From Artocarpus heterophyllus (taxonomy: Eukaryota; Streptophyta; Magnoliopsida; Rosales; Moraceae), in NCBI GenBank assembly GCA_025403435.1, contig CM046327.1:17422440-17486439 (forward strand): a stretch of DNA of 64,000 nt, given 5' to 3'. The stretch's first letter is position 1. The number at the start of each line of letters is the position of its first letter. Positions 11,652 to 21,755 of the stretch are shown here, in pieces. The translations under genes and the position numbers were made by a program. The notes below the pieces were generated by a model that worked only from the letters and a program-made list of their open reading frames with translations, made no database searches and was not told the origin of the DNA.

Positions 11652-12684
11652 ATATATGTATATGATATAAACCCTTTATTTCTACCATATTACACGTAGG
11701 AAATTCTACATATTACACGTGGGATTTGCCATCCTTGGCAAAAGCTTAAGCCTTTTTCATTGTTTATATGATTGGTTTAGCAACTTTGTGCTTGCTTGCG
11801 TTAGGCTCTAGGGCACATATATAATATAATAGCGCTAACTAATAATAGTGGTTCGAATAAAATATTCCATTTTGTTTTAACTTAAGTCACTCTTCTCAAG
11901 GAAGGTTTTCAATTGAATACATCTATATATGTGTGTATAACTATACTTAAGAAGTTTTGTCAATCATTTCAGACTTATATGTTGTTTGGTAATTTGGTTG
12001 TAAATTAACTTATTATGTAAAGCTCTTAATAGTTAAAACAAACACAAAAAGTTGTTACAGTTTTAAATAAAAATTTTCAGTTCTAACAGATTGAAATATA
12101 TTTTTATTTTTTAATCTTAACAGGTAGAAGTCTTCATATTCAAGCAAATTTTACTTGAGTGTGTGGATTAGCTTTAATTGATATAAAATTTTATGAGGTT
12201 GGTGATTGATGATTGCTACTGCTTGTGCAGATAAGGTGACATCCCTTGGATGCTTGTTAGGAGTTTGGTGTTTAGAGTCATGGTGGGGCTATCCACAAAA
12301 ATAATGCAGATAAATAAAAAAGGAAGATCAGAGAAGTCTTTAGTAGAATACAATCGTATTCTACTTTGATATTCTGTTTTCAACTTTGGTAGAACATTAG
12401 AGATATTTTAATAATGTAATAATGCAAGACCAAGTGGTCAGTACGACGCATTGACCAAAACTCAAAAAAAAAAAAAAAAAAAACAAAAATGCTCTTGCTG
12501 GTGTATGGATTAAATAATAAAATTCCTCTAACCTTGTGCATGGCGCTCAAAATGCTATGAACTTACTCAAGGCTCCAGTTGATGGGTATTTTTTTTTGTG
12601 CTTTTAGATGCTTTGCCATGGTTTTTGTGCTCACTTCTTTTGAAAACACTTTGTGATTCTTATAGTTTGATTGGGAAAGTTAGG

Positions 12685-12835
12685 TTCTAACCAACTTTGT
12701 AATTAGAAAAAACGTAAAATTCTTACATGCTATTGTAAAAAGAAAAAAAGTTATTATAGTTTAAAACTCTCACATGCTATAGTATTTTTATAAATATTAA
12801 CCACTATGCTAAATACTCTATTATTAATTTATGAG
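12685..12835 (-). mobile_element. MITE remnant, ACTCTCACATGCTATAG family
   Basis: Contains GGTTCTAACCAACTTT, AAATTCTTACATGCTATTGT, AAACTCTCACATGCTATAGT and ends with ACCACTATGCTAAATACTCT before TTATTA. These are the ordered core motifs of the dispersed family described at 24378-24540. The ends are degraded. Confidence 0.5.
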
Positions 12836-13721
12836 AGGAAAAATGAGAGGGAAAATTTTGAAATTGGAAATTTAAATTTATAGAATCTGATGAAGATAAT
12901 CCTGCAGGGTTCTAGTAGTGTGTTTGCCATCAATTAGCTTTACAATAAGAACAACGTGACCCGCATTTCTCTGCTCTAGCCAACTCAATGTTGTGATTTT
13001 GGGAGGAAATTTGGATTCTTACCATTTGGCATTATGTTGTCTTAGCAGTTGTGCCCAACTAAACTGCCCATCATCCTTTTCTTTGATGCATTCTGTCCAA
13101 TGATTAGTCATCAAACCACTTAAATGCAGTAAAAAAATAAAAAAATAAAAATAAAAGACCTTATTTGCAATTACTCCACTGCTTGGATGATTTTTCCATC
13201 TCTGAAATTCATCTAAAGGGCAATTACAATTAAATCAGAAGATTCTATTTAGAAAAATAAAATAAAATTGTTTGTCTTCTCATTGCCACTAATCCCCTAA
13301 TTCACATTGGTCATTACTTTTTATAATTTGATAATAATCCACATTGGTCATTCATCTCTTTTTCAAAATTTTGGATTTTTTTTTTACTTTAGACACCTCT
13401 CATTGTTCTCATTAAATACTGCATGAGATGGTGAATGTGTAACCTGACTTGGTCTGTCAAACTCATTAAGATAGCTAATAAATGCTGCAAGCAAACGGGA
13501 AATGGGGTAGATGTACATGCATTCATTATCATTTCAACAGAACTCCATGCTTTGCCCCCTTTTTTTTCTTCTTTCATACCTGAATGAATCTTAAGGTGAA
13601 AGACAGAAAAATCTGAGCTTCGTACATGTTGGTCTTTTTCTTAAAACTAAATTATACATGTGGGTCTAAAGCTTCGTGGAGAATTAATTTCTGCATAGGT
13701 CTAAGTATGAACCATTCTTGT

Positions 13722-13857
13722 CGAGGTGGTTCTAACCACTACCTTAATTATAAACAGTGTAAAAAAAAAATACTACAATATAAAACTCTCATATGCTATA
13801 ATAAAAATGCTTCTAATCACCGTCTCAAATCCCAAACACCCTATATGAATTCCCCCT
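13722..13857 (-). mobile_element. MITE copy, same family
   Basis: Core motifs in order: GTGGTTCTAACCACTACC, ATAAACAGTGTAAAA, AAAACTCTCATATGCTATAA, TTCTAATCACCGTCTC and the terminal CCCAAACACCCTATATG, matching the right end of the 24378-24540 copy (CCAAACACCCTATAT). Confidence 0.6.
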
Positions 13858-14091
13858 TTGGTTACATTTGTTACTAGAGCGTTAGGATTTGACTCTTTAC
13901 TCAAGTGGGCCATGGTCAATTCTCAATTCTATACTTTTAGACCTACCCAATTGCCCAAATCGAGCGGTTTCTTTCAGTTAAAGCCATTTTTATTTTCTCC
14001 CCACAAATTGTTATATTAAAGTTAAATTTCAATACTAGAACACCTAATGTAGGCGTTCTATATTTAAAGAAATCGAATTCAACCATTTTAT

Positions 14092-14245
14092 AGGTTGTTT
14101 GACTAGTGGTGGGAGCTATTTTTATTTGAGCATATGAGAACTTTACACTGTAACAATTTTTTTTTAGTGTAGCATATAAGAGCTTTACACTATTTATAGC
14201 TAAGTTTATGGTTCACACCACTTTTAATCAAACACCCTCTTAATA
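14092..14245 (+). mobile_element. MITE copy with both terminal inverted repeats
   Basis: Left end GGTTGTTTGACTAGTGGTGG and right end ACCACTTTTAATCAAACACC are complementary, and TTA flanks both sides (TTTTA before, TTAATATG after), fitting a 3-bp target duplication. Inside are the family motifs AGAACTTTACACTGTAAC and AGAGCTTTACACTATTTATA. About 150 bp and no coding capacity. Confidence 0.65.
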
Positions 14246-15118
14246 TGCAAAAATAAAGATTCTTTCCTGACCAAATCAAATCATATTCTAATGTGGTCAG
14301 GGACAGGGCACACACAATATTTTCAGCCAAAAATAAACGTGGATAGTTATTAAGGTTAAGGGGTGCAAAAAATTTTGACTTGGCCAAAAAGGATTTTGAT
14401 TTTGAGAAGTATGAAAGGAAAATTTTAAATATAATATTCCATCATTCACTCAAAACCAATGAGACCCCAGTTGGCATGCAATGCATTTTTGGTTAATGGG
14501 TGGGGAGTGATAGCTAGGTGATGGTAATGGTGGATTTTTTTTGTTAAATAAGGTGTACTTTTAGCGACACACACACCCCTTTATGCGAAGTCCCAAATTC
14601 CTCTCTTTTGAGGCCAGGGAAAGAGACATAAACAAGGTCACTAGAGTGGGTGAGGAAGATATACAATAGAATTGGGTTTCAAAAAGAAAGCAAAAAAAAA
14701 AGAAAAAAGAAGAAGAAGAAAATGATCATATGCTAAGCCTCTTTTTCGAAATTTGTTCAAGCCCTGTTTGTCCTCTCTTGGGTTTTTATTTTTTCTTTGG
14801 ATTCCTAACCCTCTTGACCTCTTCTTCTTTTTTTCTTTGCATTTGGCCATTTTTCTTCCTTTTTGTGACAAACAAGCACACAACAACAGCAAAGAAAACC
14901 ACAAGAAAACAATTTCCATTACTAGCTTTTGCTTTCGTTGTTGTTGGAGTGATGTGAAATTGTGAAGACCATCTAATCACACCAAAGAAAGGACTCCATA
15001 ACAAGTCTCGGTTTTCCATGTTCCAACCTTCTAATTCCTTTCCTTGTGACCAAGACTCCTCATGGATCTGATTTTCTAGTTCCACTCTGAGAAAAAAAGC
15101 ATAGATTTTCCCGAGAAA

Positions 15119-17516
15119 ATGGCTGCAACATCAGCAGAAGCGGAGAAAACCATTCCCAAAGGCCAAGCATGGTTAGACCAATGCAGCTTCTCTTCCATAT
15201 TTTCTCTTTCTCCTCGACCATGAAAATTTTGGTTTTGAAGCTTTTTTTTTTGCAGGTTTTGCACCACCGGATTGCCAAGCGACGTCGCCGTCGAAGTCGA
15301 CGACATGACGTTTCATCTCCACAAGGTTAGTCTGTTTTCATTCATATCATCACCAATCTTCTTCTTCTTCTTCTTCTATGAATATGAAGTTGAAATAGTT
15401 TTTTTTTTGAGGTGATGTTTTAGTTTCCATTGATGTCGAAAAGTCGAAAGCTTCATAACCTGATAAGAGAGCAAGAGGCAAACCCTAGCGCTTTTTCCTC
15501 CACTAGAGACCAGAATCCTAGCTCCGCCGCCGACGAATCTGTTGACGATGAACGCGACGGCGGCGACGAAATCGAGGAGGTCCATTGCCATATTGTTCTT
15601 AATGAATTTCCCGGTGGGTCGGAGACCTTCGAATTAGCGGCGAAGTTCTGCTATGGAGTCAAGATCGACTTGACTGCCTCCAATGTTGCACCTCTCCGCT
15701 GCGCCGGCGAGTTTCTCGAGATGACGGAGGAGTACTCCGAGGACAACCTCATTTCGAAGACTGAGAGGTTTCTCTCCCAATCGGTGCTCAAAAACTTGAA
15801 TGACTCCCTTAGAGCTCTGAAATCGTGCGAGAAGTTGATGCCTCTGGCGGAGACTTTAGGGATTGAGCAGAGGTGCGTCGACGCAGTCGCCTCAAGAGCT
15901 TCCTCAGCCGATCCGACGCTGTTCGGTTGGCCGGTCAGCGACGGAGCCACCACCGTCACCGTCAACAGCGGTCGTGATTCTTCGAAGCAGATTCTGTGGA
16001 ACGGGATTGAAACCGGTCGCAGAAGAAAAGGACTTGGGAGAGCCTCCAATGCCGAGTCGTGGTTGGAGGAGCTGGCGCATCTGAGCGTGCCGTTCTTCAA
16101 GCGGTTAATCCTCGCGATGAGAAGCCGAGATCTGAACTCCGAGATGATCGAGAGCTGTTTGATGCATTACGCCAAAAAGAGAATCCCTGGAATTTCGCGG
16201 ACGAATAGGAAGCCATCGTCGTTGTCTACAGTAGTTTCAGAGAGCGAACAGAGAGAGCTCTTGGAGACCGTGATTTCGAATCTTCCATTGGAGAAAACCT
16301 CCTTGCGATCTTCAGCTTCAACCGCCACGAGGTTCTTCTTCGGGTTGTTGCGCACGGCGAACATACTGAACGTCTCGGAATCGAGCAAAGCCGCTCTGGA
16401 GAAGAAGCTAGGATCGCAGCTCGAGCAAGCCACTCTCGACGACCTCTTAGTTCCTAGCTACTCGTATCTGAACGAGACGCTATACGACGTCGATTGCGTG
16501 GAGAGAATTCTAGCCTACTTCTTGGACGGCTTGGAAGAGAGAAATTCAATCGAAATCGAAGGCCATGACGGCGGCGGCAATGGCGTCAGATCGCCATCGC
16601 TGATGCTCGTCGGAAAACTAATCGACGGATACCTATCGGAGATTGCTTCCGATGCCAATCTGAAACCGGAAAAGTTCTGCAATCTAGCGATGTCTCTACC
16701 GGATCAAGCAAGACTCTTCCACGACGGACTTTACAGAGCCGTCGACGTCTATCTCAAGGTATAATTCCAAATCAAAGTCCACATTATCAATTCAATTAGG
16801 TTTTTGCTGTCTCAATTCCGAAAATTTTCGGTTCTCAGGCTCATCCATCGATATCGGAATCCGATCGTGAGCAGATCTGCGGCGTTCTGGACTGCCAGAA
16901 GCTGACGCTCGAGGCGTGCACTCACGCGGCGCAGAACGAGCGGCTGCCGCTCCGGGCGGTGGTGCAGGTCCTTTTCTTCGAGCAGCTCCAGCTCCGCCAC
17001 GCCATCGCTGAGAATCTTATCGCCGTCGAGGCCGCTCAGACCGACGCCGGCAGGCCGTCGGTCCTCCGAAGGGAACGAGCAGACGAGGAAGACGAAGACG
17101 AAGTGGAAGAAGACGACGAGGACGCCGGCGAGGCAGAGAACCAGAACCGAGCGGGCATTTCGGCGGCCGAGGGTAACACGTGGAGGGCGGCGGTGAGAGA
17201 GAATCAGGTGCTACGCCTGGACATGGATAGCATGAGGACGCGGGTTCACCAACTGGAGAGGGAATGCTCCACAATGAGAAAGGCAATCGAGAAGATCGAT
17301 AAGAAGGGCCCACGTGGCACCGGCAACCCCGGCGAAGGCGGCGGCGGTTCCGGCAAAGGATGGAGAGGATCGTTGACCAAGAGGTTCGGTTGCAAGTTCA
17401 AGACTCAGGTTTGCGATTCCCATGAACCTTCAGTCGTGGACAACAGAAAAGGACGACGAAATAATCACCGTCACAATCATCATCATTATGATCAACATCA
17501 TCAGCATCAGCAATAG
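15119..17516 (+). CDS. NPH3/RPT2-family BTB protein, four exons
   Basis: Exons: 15119-15171, 15256-15325, 15424-16758, 16839-17516; introns of 84, 98 and 80 bp, all GT-AG, spliced protein about 711 residues. The start gives [18 protein letters not shown] followed across the first junction by [19 protein letters not shown], the standard opening of this family. Residues 20-150 form the BTB-like region ([15 protein letters not shown], then [10 protein letters not shown] and [17 protein letters not shown]). The NPH3 domain begins about residue 253 ([18 protein letters not shown]) and extends across the last junction into [20 protein letters not shown] and [18 protein letters not shown]. After it come an acidic run, a probable coiled coil ([20 protein letters not shown]) and a His-rich C-terminus. 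Family members act at the plasma membrane as adaptors of phototropin signalling or as substrate adaptors of CUL3 ubiquitin ligases. The opening and acidic insert resemble the Arabidopsis At5g66560 group, but the exact orthologue is not certain. No damage seen. Confidence 0.95.
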
Positions 17517-19125
17517 GGTTTCCCCACACGAATACTTCTAATGGGTCCCCTGTTTTTTAGGCGTGTGATTGAGATCTTACTTACTACGTCTAAATTGATG
17601 AATAAATCCAAATATTTATTTATTTTTCTCGTTGGAATTAAGTGCCACCAAAAAACAGACTTGTTTTCCACTTAAATGATTTTGTTCATCCGTCCATTCA
17701 AAAAAAAAAAAAAAAAAACGCTTCTTTTGAGGTGATTGGGATGCGTCGTTGAAGAATGTATATTGTGATGATGATGATGATGATGTATAATTTGTGGAAA
17801 CTGAAAGTGGATGAGAGAAGGGAAAAAAGAACTTAACTTTGGACTCCCTATTTGTAAGTACACATGCAAATGCATGACTTTTCAACTGTTATTTTTCACC
17901 AATTCAAAGTTAGAATTATGACTTTGGAGGGTGTTAAGGGTGGTATGATTGGGTTGAATATGGGAGAAGTCTTAGCCAAGGAAAAACAGAGCACATGTCT
18001 GTTGGATCTTTGTTTGTGTTGATATATATATATTTTTTCTTGGCTAGTGATGATTACCCTTTCTGTCAAAGGAAAATCTGCTTTTCTTCTTTAAGAAGAT
18101 TCAAAGTTGTATGAAGGCCCTACTCATCAGAAACAAGATCAGTCTATTTTTTTTTGACTGGCCCTAAATTGTTTAATTAGTTTTAACATTTAAATCTTAT
18201 TTTTGTATTTAGGTTGGTAAGTTTAAATAATTTGTCAAAGAAAATAAGAAGACAATTAAGAGGACAAAAAAATGTGACTATAGATTTGAACTCACTAATC
18301 TATTCATCCTCAAATAACTAATTGGTTGTTTGGCCCTTCGATAAAACCAAAGCTCTTAATATCTATAGTAAAAATATAAAAATTAATATAATATAATATT
18401 TTTATATGTTATAGTGTTTTTAACCGACTGATTCTAATCAATTGGTTCTCTTAAACACCTTATAAAGTTTTCTTTTTACAGCCCCTTTTTTATTCTAAGC
18501 TTCCAAATCACCAAATGGATTCATGAAAAACCAAGGTCCTTGTAAAGGGTTTTTAGTCAACTCATGGGGGCTCCAAAAGCATTATATGTTTTGGACCTAA
18601 CAGGGAGACTTAATTAAAGGGAACATGGAATTATTACCTTATCAAGAAAAGAAAATATTATTCTCGTCCCTATCATAAAATCAGACATTGATGGTTGGTG
18701 ATTGCCTCATCTATGGGTAATCTCTCTACCAAATTAAAGATGGGAAAGAACCTACAAACAAGTGGGAGGAGGGTGTCAATTTCAACCGACCATAGTTTTT
18801 GATTCACAAACCGACCATGTGAGAGCCCCATTATGATGAACAATCATAAAACTGCTCAGAGCTAAAGCTTTTTTGCAAGTCTGATCAAAACTACTCTCTA
18901 TGTCTCTAAAGTGCTCCAAAGTAAACGGCTTTCTTTTTCTGAAAAGTTTTCATAGGAATTTGACTGAATGAGAATAGTCTTGGGATAATAATATGAAGGG
19001 ATATTTACATCTTTATCCTCTGCGTTTTACTATTATTAAAATACCATAATGTTTTTTTTAAAAAAAAATCATAGCTTTACATTTTAAACCGTTTGATTTT
19101 TATACATTTTTATTCTCAATTTAAG
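17517..19125. other. 3' flank of the NPH3 gene and intergenic DNA
   Basis: Starts with the likely 3' UTR (AATAAATCC near 17601 could serve polyadenylation), then AT-rich spacer with a (GAT)n run near 17768-17783. A diverged MITE copy lies at about 18335-18470. No gene seen. Confidence 0.5.
18335..18470 (-). mobile_element. Degraded MITE copy
   Basis: Begins near TTGGTTGTTTGGCCC and shows AAAGCTCTTAATATCTATAG, TTTTATATGTTATAGTG, TTCTAATCAATTGGTTCTC and CTTAAACACCTTA in the family order, but with many substitutions. Confidence 0.4.
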
Positions 19126-19129
19126 TTTA

Positions 19130-19990
19130 ATTTATATCTATTTTGCCCAGTAAAATTTCACGGATCTCTTTTCTAATTAATGATTTCAGTTGAACATATA
19201 AAACTAGGTATAACATCCAACCAAACGGGAAATAACTAAAACTAAAAATTACATATTTAGCTAACAAGTGGGCTACGTTATTCTCTTTACAATAGACGCA
19301 ACAAACATTATCGCTACTAGCTTGAGAGATACCATCTCGAATGTCATCGATAGTCGATAACGTTAGCTTCAAGAGCACGGACCAGATTCTTGACCGCGTT
19401 GTACACATTAAACACATCTGTCTCAACCCTCTAAACATCAAAGCCACGCTGAATAGCAAAACACACTCCTTTCCACATGGCCAAGAATTCTCTCGGATTA
19501 GGAGGAAAACTACCCAAAATCCATTTTGACATTGCACACAAAACGGTCCTAGTGCAATGCCGAATAACCCCCACCCCATTAAAGTCTAGCACCTCATTTA
19601 CTGTAACATCCACATTTATTTTGACAGTGCCTGGAAGTGGCGCCTTCCGACCCTTCTCTCCCTGTCCCTCGTTCCTTTTCTTCTCCACTCCTAGGTCCAT
19701 CCCATTGGCTTGTGGGAAATCTCCCAGGAGTCGCCCTCTTGAGCCACCACCTCCTCCGGCTTCGTTGCATTGCCTTAAAAAATGAACTTATTACGATCTA
19801 GCCATAGAGATCAACAAATCTCGCTAAGGACAGCTATATCATCCCTGCTCCCCCTACTCGCCAAATGCGTACAAAATCAGGCAGAAGGTCTACCCTTAAA
19901 AGTCCTAAGCAGTGGCCAAAACGATGACCCCACCCAAACCACTTCATTAAAGATACTTCGAAAATATCACATGTCAAAATGCACAATTAA
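19130..19990 (-). pseudogene. LINE RNase H-like (RVT_3) fragment, decayed
   Basis: Read on the minus strand, two overlapping frames give a broken RNase H-like domain of the kind found at the C-terminus of plant LINE polyproteins: PLPGTVKINVD, then FNGVGVIRHCT and FLAMWKGVCFAIQRGFDV, continued in another frame by LSTIDDIRDGISQASSDN and ENNVAHLLAKY. Upstream in the same direction (about 19790) WSLWLDRNKFIF matches the linker usually found before this domain. Frame changes and a V for G in the INVDG motif show it is inactive. It is an independent fragment between the NPH3 and COR413 genes. Confidence 0.7.
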
Positions 19991-20223
19991 CTAAGAAACA
20001 ATATAGTATGAGTTTAAATTGACAATCTAAAAATATGATAGTTCACGACATAAGATATAATTTTTTTGATAACTTCAAAATTGAGGGTTGTAAATTTCCC
20101 TATGTGAAGGTTTCATGATGAAACAAAAGAAACATGTAGGAATTGGACTCAAACACTACAGGCCTAACTTGATAGCCCAATTATCAACTGAACAAGCATA
20201 AATTCCCTCTATCAGTTGGTATA

Positions 20224-20961
20224 AGGGGTGTTGGTATCAGGGGTATTTATGAAATCCATAGAACTATAAGATTCGCCCAAACTAATCCAATCCAAAGGTT
20301 TTAGATTGGTTTTAGAAGAGTTTTGGATTGGTTTTGGATTAAAAAAATCTTAATCCGAAAGTTTTAGATCGAATTACGGATTAAAGAATTTTTAATCCGT
20401 CCAATTCATGAATTTGAAACCTAATATATATATATATATATGTATATATTTTATAATTTTAATAATGTTTGTGGGTGTATTGACTATAGTTCCTTACCTC
20501 GCGATGTTATTCAGGACGATAAGAAATGGTTTTCTAGCTAATTGTTTTGGCAGCCTTTTTTATTTTTTTTTGGATTATTTTCTTTGTTGTTTCTTTTTTT
20601 CTTAGTTGCTGCTGTTGTTTTGTTGGTTTGCTGTGCTTGGCCGCTTTGGCTTTTTTTAATGAAGTTTTTGTTGCTACTGTTGTTTTGTTGGTTTGCTGTA
20701 TGTGGCCACTTCTGGCTTTTTTAATGTAGTTCTTGTTTAGAAAAAACAAAAAAGAAACTAAATAATTTATTTTGAGATTTTTTTAAGGTCATAACTCAAT
20801 CCGTAAATCTAATCTGAAGATTTTGGATCAGATTACGGATTGTGATTTTTTAATCCGAAAGTTTTAAATCATATTACGAATTGAGATTTTCTCATTTTGA
20901 ATATTTAAAGTGGATTACATATTAACCTTTAATCCGTAACATCTAATCTGTGAACACCCTT
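20224..20961. mobile_element. Non-autonomous DNA transposon with 10-bp target duplication
   Basis: The pentadecamer context AGTTGGTATA is present exactly at 20214-20223 and 20962-20971. Between them, 738 bp begins AGGGGTGTTGG and ends GTGAACACCCTT, so the termini are inverted (AGGGGTGTT against AAGGGTGTT). A 9-10 bp duplication suits a Mutator-like element, although AGGGGTGTTCAC termini also occur in hAT-like elements. The subterminal parts are full of AATCCGTAAT/GATTACGGATT and GTTTTGGATTGG motifs in both orientations. The centre (20540-20735) contains a 65-bp tandem duplication starting GTTGCTGCTGTTGTTTTG and GTTGCTACTGTTGTTTTG. No transposase. Confidence 0.65.
20590..20735 (+). repeat. Imperfect 65-bp tandem duplication inside the 20224 element
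   Basis: Two units beginning GTTGCTGCTGTTGTTTTGTT and GTTGCTACTGTTGTTTTGTT both continue into GGTTTGCTGT, a TGGCC segment and CTTTTTTAATG. Long open frames here are a by-product of the T-rich composition. Confidence 0.75.
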
Positions 20962-21109
20962 AGTTGGTATATCATTTCTTTATTATTATTATTATTATCT
21001 CTACTATTTTTTTTAGTCATACTATTTCTTCTAACTAAAAAAGTCAAAATATTCTTAAATAATACTTATATTAAAACCTTAATTTAAAACATTTGTGATC
21101 AATAGGGTT

Positions 21110-21370
21110 AATGAGATAATTAGCCCAATTATGTTTGTTGAATTAAAATATGATTATAATTTGTAAAAATTCTACAAATGTCTCATAATAATATCATTAA
21201 AATTATTTATATGTAATTATATAATACAATATGTAATATCATTGAAATAATTACTATATCATTAGAAATATTTTTAAAATATTTTAAATATTGTGTTAGT
21301 TTTAATTTCATAACAATAATTTAAGCCTGTATTGTAATTTTTTCTTCTTTTTTTTTTTTAAATTGACCCC
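21110..21370 (+). repeat. Dispersed AT-rich repeat, copy 1
   Basis: Similar in order and sequence to 50480-50740. Shared text includes ATAATTAGCCCAATTAT/ATAGCCTAATTAT, AAAATAATTACTATAT, ATATTTTAAATATTGTGTT and TTTTATAACAATAATTT. The parent element was not recognised. Confidence 0.6.
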
Positions 21371-21410
21371 ATTTGTCACGGTGCAGGAGAATTAAAAAAC
21401 TCTCTGGGTT

Positions 21411-21441
21411 GCCACGTGGAATGCCAGTAACTTCCCACGTC
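21411..21441 (+). promoter_or_regulatory. Two ACGT-core (G-box/ABRE-like) sites upstream of COR413
   Basis: GCCACGTGGA (CACGTG at 21413-21418) and CCCACGTCTT (CACGTC at 21436-21441) lie about 320-340 bp before the COR413 ATG. ACGT-core elements bind bZIP factors in abscisic acid and stress responses, which suits this cold/ABA-inducible family. No CCGAC (DRE/CRT core) was seen in the 400 bp upstream. Confidence 0.5.
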
Positions 21442-21755
21442 TTCCAGAGTGGTCGCCCCCAGATACGGTGAAATGAGAGAACCCAACACTCAAAATCCCA
21501 CGAAAAAGAGAGAGAAAAACGTTGAGAGATCCGAAACTCGTGTGTTCTTTCACATTATCTATGTTCTGAAGATGACTCAGCTGAAAACCAGGGGCACTCC
21601 ACTTATTAGTTTCAAAACAACTTCCCAATAGATTGATATTAAAATCCAAAAACAGTCAAGAACTCTGAATTGTCCTAAACTCGTCCTTTGTTCTATCTCC
21701 TTTTCTTTTCCTCGTTTTGGTGTGAATTATTGGATTGAGATCTGAAGATAGCAAA

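Larger units (their letters stand above)
11094..15118. other. Intergenic with MITE remnants
   Basis: AT-rich spacer without a supportable gene. It holds a perfect 31-bp tandem duplication (11590-11651) and at least three MITE copies, listed separately. The last 200 bases before 15119 (CT-rich, with GAAGAAGAAGAA near 14708) are the probable promoter and 5' UTR of the NPH3 gene. Confidence 0.5.

Noticed and set aside
15651..16433. Long minus-strand ORFs under the NPH3 gene
   Set aside because: Antisense shadows of a well-conserved GC-rich exon; they contain no family motifs.
20534..20749. Overlapping 60-71 residue ORFs of Phe/Leu or Lys/Gln
   Set aside because: All come from a T-rich tandem duplication inside a transposon.
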